In this document: positions 56,200-64,000 of the stretch, one piece after another
How positions within the stretch are numbered: position 1 is the first letter of the stretch
Layout: each line of letters begins with the position of its first letter
Position numbers and translations under genes: made by a program
NCBI GenBank assembly: GCA_021234155.1
Contig: JAJEKV010000084.1
Span: 4,677,093 to 4,741,092, forward strand
Direction of reading: 5' to 3'
DNA: 64,000 nt
Source: Isoetes taiwanensis
Lineage: Eukaryota; Streptophyta; Lycopodiopsida; Isoetales; Isoetaceae
The notes under the pieces: model-generated
The model's database searches: none
Told to the model about the DNA's origin: nothing
Seen by the model: the letters and a program-made list of their open reading frames with translations, nothing else

Positions 56200-59100
56200 T
56201 GTAAGAATGTGTTCAACTATTCTTCATCAGACATGCTATCTTCATCAGATAAAACCTCGGGCAAGTTTTCTAGAATCTTTTCCTCATCTGCCCCCCGGGG
56301 GGCTGCACGCTAATGGCCACCCTCCCGGAGCCCGGTTCCCCTATCCGACTGTTGGATCCTCCATTCAGGGGCCCCTCTTCGGGAAGGCCCAAAAGATTCC
56401 AGATCGGTCCAGGAGAACTTGTCAAACCACGGGGCGTCCTGAGGTCAGCCTTGTAGAAACCACAGTGTTTTGTCGTTCGGGCACCGGAGAGGCTCTGGAA
56501 TGGCAAATCGACCCTGCCAAATCGTCCGGAATGGCGAAATTACCCTAAGCAAGTTACAAGGCTCCACGACAGTATCCCGCATCCACATCCTAGGCCAATT
56601 GACTATGAGTGTGATGGAAGTGAGCTACTTTGGCGCTTCTGGGAGGTCGGGTGGTTTTCTGGCCACGAAACTTGATCCCCAAGGCAATGTCGATGTTCTG
56701 AGTCCATTGGCAGAGCCAAATCGTGATTCTGGAGAGGGGAGGTCGCCCGTCTGTCCCCAGGAGCCTTGGGGAGAGGAAATTCAGGGCAAGCAGCTTCCGG
56801 GGGGATTTTAGGGTCCCCGCTCTGGCGTCATTTGCAGTGGCAAGACATTCATAAATTCGTAATTAATGCATTGTACGAAAATAAATTCTGATCTTTTGCC
56901 AGCTGGATTCCTAATTCATCTCCAGCACACAGTCCAATTTTCAGAATTTTCGGAGAAGGTCTAGGTCAAAGGGTTAGCTAAGGTCAAAGGAATGGAGTTT
57001 GTGGGATCGTTGTACTTGGGGTTGACCTTGGCTGGCTGGACGTTATACTTGGTCTAAGATTGCATTGAGAATATAAGCATCATAACTATTAGAATGAAGA
57101 TAAATGATTACAGAAAAGCATCATAACTACTAGAATGAAGATAAATGATTACAGAAAAGCAAAAGACTACTGCTGGGTTGGGGGTTAGATTTGGTTGCTT
57201 GTGATGATGGTTGTGTTTCATTATCAAGGCATATGGATAGAGAGAATGCCCTTGTTCAACGGACTGCTCCCTAAAAGCTATTTGACATGGATGGCATAAT
57301 TAACTTGTAATGAACTCAATTCGGGCAAGCGGCTTCCGGGATTTTAGGATTTCCGCCTAGCGCCAACGCCCCCACTCCACGGAAGACACCTGTGCAAAGT
57401 CCCTACCAAATCGACAAGGAGAGGGCCTCCAAACGTAAACCCCGTGAGTTGCCGTGTTCTAGAAGAGTTTTCGCTTTGGGGCCAAGTTTTGGTCTTCGCC
57501 ACGTAACTTGGTCCCTAGGGCAATGTCGATGTTCGAGTCCATTGGCGAGCCAAATCGCAGCTCCTTCAGAGGGGAGGTCGCCTGTCCGGCCCCCGTGGGC
57601 CTTAGGGAGAGGAAATTCGGGCAAGCAGCCTTCCGAGGGGATTTTAGGGTCCGTGCTCAAGGCCAACACCCCCACTCCACGCCAAGTCACGGCCAAGAAG
57701 GTCCCGACCAAATCGACAAGGAGAGGGCCTCCAAACGTAAACTCGCGGAGTTGTCGTTCTAGAAGGGTTTGCGTTTTGGGGGTCGAAGTTTTGGTCTTCT
57801 CGCCACGTAACTTGGTCCCTAGGGCAATGTCGATGTTCCGAGTCCATTGGCGAGTCAAATCGTGGGTTCCCGAGAGGGGAGGTCGTCCATCCGTCCCCGT
57901 GGCCTTAGGGAGAGGAAAATTCGGGCAAGCAGCTTCCTGGGATTTTAGGGTCCATGCTCTGGCGTCAACACCCCCTACTCCACGCCAAGTCACTGCGGCG
58001 CAGGTCCCTACCGACCGACAAGGAGAGGGCCTCCAAAACGTAAACCCTGTGGGTTGCCAGGTTCTAGAAGGGTTTGCGTTTTGGGGGCCGAGACTTGGTC
58101 TGTTGCACTTGGGACCTAACCAAGAAGCTGCAGCCGAGAATACGGAGCAAGGGGTACTGACGGAGCAGAGTTTGGGCCTGTCCTCCTCCCGATGTGGCAA
58201 GTAGAAGTCGGGGGGCGCTTTTGCAGTGGCAAGACATTCATAAATTCGCAACTAATGCATTGTACGAAAATAAATTCTGATTTTTTGCTGACGTGACATC
58301 TCACAATAAAATCCTAACGTACTAGGGCCTGGACTATGAAGTCGGTGTAGGCTGTGAAGAATCTGAGGAGGTCGGGTGGTCTTCTGGCCACGGAACTTGG
58401 TCCCCAGGGCAATGTCGATGTTCTGAGTCCATTGGCTTGTGCTGATGGTTGTGTTTCAGTATCAAGGCGTATGGATAGAGAGAATGCCCCTGTTCAACGG
58501 ACTGCTCCCTAAAGCTATTTGACATGGATGGCATAACTAACTTGTAATGAACTGGTTTTGTTTCTCAGAAACAATTGTACCTTGATGAAAGATTGCTTTA
58601 TAGTTTCCAAGTAAAATTTTTTTTAATGTGTCCGCACCGCCTTGTTGCCCCCCTGGTCAAAGACTCGCCTTTTTTCAATGCACACTCTTTTAGTTATGCA
58701 TTTTATTGCATTTATGCTTCATAAATTCGTAGTTAATGCATGGCATGGAATTAAATTATGGTTTTTGGTCAGCTGGCTTCCAGGGTCATCACCAGCAGAC
58801 AGGAAAATTTCCAAAATTTTCGGATAAGGTCCAGACCCAAGCATTGGGGTTAGAACGGTCCGGGCAGCCCGTTGTTGGGCAAGCATGACTGGCACCCTTC
58901 CCCAAGTCAAACAAGGCCAGGACTTTGAACGGCCACCTCACTAGAGGTGAGAGTCCCGTCCCCAGGAGAGATGGACCCCAAAAAAGTTCTCGAGGCAGCC
59001 TGTCCTGGCACCGCCCCCTGGGGGACTGTATGCTAATGAACACCCTCCCGAAGCTCAGTTCCCCTATCCGACCGTTGAATCCTCCGTTCAAGGACCCAGC

Positions 59101-59260
59101 TCCGAGCAGGACCAAAAAAATCCAAGATCGGTCTGGGAGAACCTGTCAAACCGCGAAGCGTCCTGGGGCGACCGTCCCTAGGAACGGCGATTCGACTTCG
59201 CTCATACAAATAATTGTTCTTTTCATGACGATATTTCAGAAAACCAACTTCACGTTCTGG
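56200..59260. repeat. Scrambled GC-rich repeat block
   Basis: A mosaic of duplicated segments: block P at 56,291-56,460 and 59,010-59,170; block Q (ACATTCATAAATTCG...) at about 56,832, 58,222 and 58,712; block R at 57,198-57,311 and 58,436-58,551; and a tandem unit starting TCGGGCAAGC at 57,321, 57,617 and 57,921 (about 300 bp), with partial copies near 56,640 and 58,370. Long frames on both strands (for example 57,392-58,204 plus and 57,403-58,251 minus) repeat with the unit and are probably not genes. The source element is unknown. Confidence 0.7.
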
Positions 59261-59449
59261 TAGATATATTTAGGCCACTAAAATTTTTATTTGGTAGTAA
59301 TAGAATCCGGAATGTGATTGACTGCATGCATGCCTCAGGACTGTTCAAATAAGCCTAGGGACAAACTTTAATGAGCATCACATTAAAAAAAGACGCCAAA
59401 AAAAAAATATAAAGTCCTTAACGTCGCTATAACAAAATACGTCGCGGGG

Positions 59450-59465
59450 ACGTCGCATGCGACGT
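59450..59465. repeat. 16-bp perfect palindrome ACGTCGCATGCGACGT
   Basis: Exact palindrome. A second GTCGCATCGCATGCGACG site lies at about 59,496-59,513. GC-rich and CpG-rich compared with its surroundings. Confidence 0.6.
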
Positions 59466-59689
59466 AGAACCGTATGTATACGGATTTGAAATAATGTCGC
59501 ATCGCATGCGACGCTCTGTAATTTTTTGAACCCGCGGGCGGCCGGCTTTTCCGGAACTTCTTTTTGCCCTACTTCTTCGAGGTTCTTGGGCGTCTCTGGG
59601 CGCTAGTACCACGATCGACCTGCAAAGCAACTATTCTAAGGTTAGTATATCATATTTTTTTAGATTGAATAGGTTTTTGGATTGAATGA

Positions 59690-60113
59690 TGCATGCCCAA
59701 CCAACCTTCCTCTTTTTTTGGTTTCCTTTCCTTCCTCTTCTTCTTTGTTCTTGATTTTTTTTCTTCCCATTCTTCCATGCCTCATTCATTCTTCCTCCTT
59801 CTTTCTTCCTCATGCTTCATTTCTTCCTCCTCATTCTTCCTCATGCTTCATTTCTTTCTCCTTCTTTCTTCCTCATGCTTCATTTCTTCCTCATGCTTCA
59901 TTTCTTCCTCATTCTTCCTCATGCTTCATTTCTTCCTCCTTCTTCCATGCTTCATTCTTTCCTCATTCTTTCTTCCCATATTTCTTTTTTCCTCATTTCT
60001 TTCTCATCTTTCTCATTTTCTCATTTCTTTCTCATGCTTTCTCATTTCTTTCTCATTTCCATTCTTTCTCATGCTTTCTCATTCCTCATTCTTTCCCCTC
60101 CCTTCCCTCATTT
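59690..60113. repeat. Polypyrimidine (TTCTTCCTCATGC) tract
   Basis: About 420 bp of TTC/CTC-rich sequence with recurrent CATGCTTCATTTCTTCCTC units, ending exactly at the start of element 3. Ser/Phe/His-rich frames here are low-complexity artefacts. Confidence 0.75.
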
Positions 60114-60430
60114 GGGTAAAAGCATGAAAGGGTGTACGTACATCGTACTGAATTGAAGGACGAATTTGTGCTTTTTTTGGGTACATTTTAGATGTACATC
60201 AAGATACTATGGTTTGTCGTTTTGTGTCAGATATGCAATGATTGCAAGATCATCCCTGACATTCCCCCCGAAATTCTTGGTTAACCACCGAACCACCGAA
60301 CCAATTCGAATGGATCCGTCCCTCCCTTTCCGAAATCCCCCCCTTTCACAGGACGAACACCGAACGAATTCCAGAAGCAAACACATGCCAATTGAATCTA
60401 CAAGAAATACAAATCAATTTCAATTTGTTC

Positions 60431-63400
60431 ATGGAGGGTGAGAATTCCAATGGAAGTGATGGTTCTAAGCGCAAGTATGCCGACATTGGCCAGTGTTATG
60501 CCACAAAACAAATAAAGCGTGTTGACAGGTCGGTGGATTGCATCCTCGATTCTTGGCAAACGCCGTCCCGATCAAAGATTAGTTTTTGTGATCGTTTGTT
60601 GCAAGATGACGCTTTTTTTTCGTTTTCGAACCTGTAATTGGAAATCCTTCCGGGTTATTGTTATGAAATCAATGATCGAAACTTGAAAGATGGACTTCAA
60701 GAAGTAAAGTCTGCTAATAGCAAAGATAAATTGGCTGCAAAACATTCACTGTTATCAATGATTGTTGGAAAAAAAGGAGATATAAACAAGAATGTTTCTT
60801 CAAAATTGCTAAAGATACAGCCAAGAAATTTATCCAAAGCTGCAGCAAGAAGGAAGATAATGTCATTAAGTGGAGCAAATGTATGGGCTTTGGCAGGAAG
60901 GATGCCAAGATCAAATAGAATCGATGATTCAATCAAATGTCGTGTTTAAGTGAATTTTGGCTTGACAATACCAAAGTTTCACCAAAGGTTAGAGATGTCA
61001 TGAAGAGGAGAACACAAGCAATACAATACCTTGATATCTCACAGGTTTGCTCTTGTAATTGAATCAATTCAATTTTGGAGATTATGTTTTCTTCCAAAAT
61101 TCTTTCATGACTTTCTTCTGTACATTCTAGTTCTGTTCCGAGTGACCTGTTAATGAATACACATGGTTTTCATGAAATGTATTGCATTTTACATTGTTTA
61201 CATTTATACATTGTTTACATAGTAGCAGAAATCTTGCAGTGATGTGCTATTAGGTACTTTTTAGATGTACATCCATTAACACTTACATGTCCATGCAGCT
61301 GCATTTACATGTACTTGAATATCAAAATTACATCATTTTACATTTTAGTGTACTTTCAGGTAATGAAGCCAAACAAATCAGACATATGTACATTAGTTGT
61401 ACTAATATTGTAACATTAATGTGATGTACTAATATTGGAACATTAATTAGATGTACATTAGATGTACACTGGATGTACATTGGATGTACAGTAATAGATC
61501 AGTGGAACTGTTGGCTGTACATTAGATGTACTGATGTACATTAGATGTACTACAGTAACAGATCAGTGGAACTGTTGGATGGACATTTTATGTACATAGA
61601 ACATACATTAATTGTACAATAGTATAGTTCAATACTCTTTTGGCATCTGGTTGCGGACATCATTTTGCTGACATGGTCTTTAATGCTTTTGTTATTGCAG
61701 TCTGAGCTTTATCAACAGTTTGTATATTAGAATCCTGATACCAAAATTCGCCTTCGACAGTTCGAGTATCTGAAACCTGATTGCATAAGGAAATTGAAGG
61801 AGAGAAACACATGTTGTTGTGTCAAACATGAGCAAGCAGATCTGTACAGAAAGGCCTTCAATGATATGAGGAGATCCCTACATGTTAATTGCACTTGCTG
61901 CTGCAGTGTCTGTGCATCCCAGCAAAACAATGGAGTATGTCAAGCAAACAAGAAGACTTTTGATAATGTTAGTATCTTGTGGAGGTCAACAGTTTGCGAG
62001 AAATATGTGACGGATGAATGGCATAAACTAAAATGCATCAAAGGCGAATGTGATGAATGTGGAGTGAAGAAATTCGACATCTGTCCAAACGAGGAAGATG
62101 GAATTCAGAATGTGGACTGGCAAGTATATGCATATGTCAATGAGCCATCCAAAAAAGGTACATCCAGAAGGCTTAGATTAGTTGATCAGAATGACAAAGC
62201 ATCTGTTTTGTTAAAGAACATGAAAAATCAGCTTGCTAAGTTTATAGATCATAACTTTACAGCACACTGGCAGAGCAAACAGTTTAAAAGATGTGTTGAG
62301 AAACTCCTGGATAATAGTGTGTTGTCTGTTGTTGACTTTGCAGAGAACTACACATTGAAACCAGGGACAGAAGTGCAATCCAAGCATTGGAATCCTGATC
62401 AAATTAGTATTTTGGTCCATATTTCAATGATGAAAATAGAAGGTAAGCTTAAAAAAATAGTGCATTTCTATGTTTCAGATGACAGAAAGCATGACACTCA
62501 TTTTGTGCAACATGGTTTTAAATTACATTTGGGGTGGCTTAAGAATAATGGAGGTGGACACATAAACCTTCATTATGTGTGGTCGGATGGTTGTGCATCT
62601 CAATTCAAATCTGCACGGGCATAGTATGAAATCTGTAGATACCATGTTGAAAATAAAATTCGAGTGATATGGAATTTCTTTGGATCTGGCCATGGGAAAG
62701 GCACACATGATGGCGAGGCTGGTATAGCAAAGTTGTGGCTTGAGAGAGCGAGGAGAAAACAAAATGGCATGCCGGTGTGGTCTGAAAAGCTTGACAATGC
62801 GGTTTTAAGGGCCAAGGAATCGGATTGTGAAAGGGTGTTTTGGGAGGTTGGAAAAATAGATGTGAACAGGCAGCAAGCATTCAATTGCAAGACTTTACAC
62901 AGTACTCGGCCAGATACATTACGTGTCAACTATAAACCCAATGAGATCCAACAAAGTTGCTATCTCGGACCACTCTCGTGCTTTTGTGATGCTTGCATTA
63001 ACTTCAATTGGTTGAATTGTGAGAACATTAAATATTGTGGAGAATGGTCTCTAAAAAGTTTGGAGCCCACAGATCATATTGCCTCTCGTGTTGAAGCTGA
63101 AAATGATGTGGATGTTTTGTATGCAGAGGACAAGGCTGGTTTAGATGACACTGTAGCTGTTTTAGATGTATTTGTGTCTTTTGCAGCACCAGACAATGTG
63201 GAAGGTGTTTCATACTATGTTCTCATGTGCACCAGGGAAAAGCATGCATTGGAAGAAGATTCAATTGATGACTATGGAAATGAATACTCTGCTGGCACTA
63301 GTGTCATTGAAGAACAATATTATGAACTAATCCCAGGCTGCCACAATAAGTATAAACTGCTTCCTACTAAGAATGTTTTGGTACCTGCAGAATCTGTGAT

Positions 63401-63530
63401 TGGGGTTCGAATCCCATTCAAGAAAGTAAAACACAAGCTGAAGGGGGCAAGCACAGCATTTCACTTGCCAGATGAAGTCCATGAGACATTGTTATCACAA
63501 CTTCCAGCAATTGTAGATGACATGGACTAA
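60431..63530 (+). pseudogene. Transposase-like gene of element 3 (best preserved copy)
   Basis: ATG at 60431. Exon 1 runs to 61044 (NLKDGLQEVKSANSKDKLAA ... QAIQYLDISQ); the intron 61045-61700 is GT-AG; exon 2 begins SELYQQF. Then come LKERNTCCCVKHEQ, a Cys cluster CTCCCSVCA...CDECG, SKKGTSRRLRLVD, DFAENYTLKPGTEVQSKHW (about 62,336), WSDGCASQFKS (about 62,581), FGSGHGKGTHDGEAG (about 62,683-62,725), and CFCDACINFNW. The exon 2 frames 61794-62624 and 62664-63530 are long and clean. Lesions are frameshifts around the T8 run near 60,615 and near 60,945, a TAG at 61728-61730 and a TAG at 62622-62624. Compared with element 1, few changes separate it from an open frame. Confidence 0.75.
61045..61700 (+). 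repeat. GTACA-rich intron of the element 3 transposase
   Basis: At least ten TGTACA motifs, several as ATTAGATGTAC units in tandem near 61,440-61,560. Same intron position as 17846-18476. Confidence 0.65.
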
Positions 63531-63585
63531 GTCAGATCTGTAGTACTTTCCAGAAATATTGTAATACTTTGTTATAAGAACTGAT

Positions 63586-64000
63586 CTACATGGTATCTAC
63601 ATGGGCGGACGGTTTTGCCCCAGTGGTTAAGGGGATATGATTTAGGATCGTCACAGCAACCTGCAGAACATCTTCAACCACAATGTGATTCTCATTGTTT
63701 TCCAGATTCTCATTGTTTTCCTGTCCTAAGAAAATTAGAGGACCCTCCTCATCATCCTGCAACTCTGATTCCAGCATTTTTTGAGTCTTTTTTCTCATCC
63801 TTTTAGGCCTTGAAGAAGAGGCCCCTTCCAAAGCTGCATCTCTTTCCAATGCGGCAACTTCCCTTTCCAACATTAATGCTTTTTTCTTCTCCTCTCTCAA
63901 TCTCTTGTTCTCCTCCCTTCTCTTTTTTTCTTGCTCTTTTGCCTCTTTCCTATCAGCTTGCTGCTTCTTCTTATCATCAATCTGTTGTTTTCTAATTCTA
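63586..64000 (-). CDS. Convergent minus-strand gene of element 3, C-terminal part
   Basis: The frame runs off the window edge. It encodes a charged coiled coil (EQEKKRREENKRLREEKK, EREVAALERDAALE), a basic patch RPKRMRKKTQK, then an acidic/Asn-rich tail and a stop 56 bp from the transposase stop, tail to tail. Element 1 has a HAD-like domain in the corresponding place, so the cargo differs between family members. Confidence 0.5.
   Translation of the reverse strand, partial: RIRKQQIDDKKKQQADRKEAKEQEKKRREENKRLREEKKKALMLEREVAALERDAALEGASSSRPKRMRKKTQKMLESELQDDEEGPLIFLGQENNENLENNENHIVVEDVLQVAVTILNHIPLTTGAKPSAHVDTM

Larger units (their letters stand above)
60114..64000. mobile_element. Left part of a third element of the family (element 3), running off the window
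   Basis: Starts GGGTAAAAGCATGAAAGGGT, identical to the reverse complement of the element 2 right end. Carries the transposase-like gene on the plus strand and a convergent minus-strand gene at the window end. Its right half is not in the window. Confidence 0.8.

Noticed and set aside
57392-58251. 270- and 282-codon frames on opposite strands
   Set aside because: They follow the ~300-bp tandem unit on both strands in GC-rich DNA, so openness is a by-product of the repeat.
59682-60156. Ser/Phe/His-rich frames of 114-145 codons
   Set aside because: Translation of a polypyrimidine repeat in three overlapping frames.
1-64000. CRISPR arrays, operons, rRNA and tRNA genes
   Set aside because: No regularly spaced direct-repeat/spacer array and no recognisable tRNA or rRNA sequence seen by eye; the eukaryotic context makes CRISPR implausible. 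A tRNAscan/Infernal run would settle RNA genes.

Overview
The window is repeat-rich nuclear DNA of a eukaryote, most likely a land plant. The signs are a Ty1/copia retrotransposon, a Mutator-type foldback MITE with a 9-bp target duplication, a Helitron, a GDSL-lipase fragment, an Argonaute fragment, and an intron-split eS28 ribosomal protein gene whose upstream region carries a telo-box (AAACCCTA) and a site II-like TGGGCT motif, both typical of plant ribosomal protein promoters. The species cannot be named from sequence. Almost every coding region is broken; only the left-arm eS28 gene looks structurally complete.

Layout. 1-3.3 kb: a cytosine-rich low-complexity tract, a tandem pair of GDSL-lipase C-terminal fragments and a 600-bp tandem duplication. 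3,216-42,430: one very large inverted duplication. The left arm is 3,216-27,769 (about 14.6 kb once a 10-kb later insertion is removed), the spacer is 51 bp, and the right arm is 27,821-42,430. From outside to centre each arm carries a degenerate multi-exon gene resembling a ParB-domain plus N4/N6 amino-methyltransferase protein, an uncharacterised exon set, eS28, a tandem-repeat segment, an Argonaute PIWI fragment, and a 5'-truncated copia element whose gag lies at the palindrome centre. A 443-bp foldback MITE sits in copia in both arms. In the left arm only, a 9,966-bp DNA transposon (16,763-26,728) sits inside that MITE.

That 10-kb transposon is the most interesting item. It has terminal inverted repeats beginning GGGTAAAAGCATG, a TATT target duplication, a plus-strand transposase-like gene (motifs DFAENY, WSDGCA-Q-K, FGSGHGKG-HDGE, plus Cys clusters), and opposing minus-strand genes for a basic coiled-coil/RING-like protein, a Ulp1-type (C48) protease and an FCP1/HAD-like domain with altered catalytic positions. 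Two further relatives are present: a truncated right half (42,431-46,617) that abuts the outer edge of the palindrome, and a left half (60,114 to the window end). All carry dense GTACA-type repeats at comparable internal positions.

46.6-60.1 kb: a second Ulp1-like fragment, minisatellite arrays, two short plus-strand ORFs, a non-autonomous Helitron (50,667-54,392), uncharacterised minus-strand exons, a scrambled GC-rich repeat block with a tandem repeat of about 300 bp, and a polypyrimidine tract just before the third transposon copy.

Order of events read from nesting and shared lesions: copia insertion, then the MITE, then the inverted duplication, then the 10-kb transposon in the left arm.
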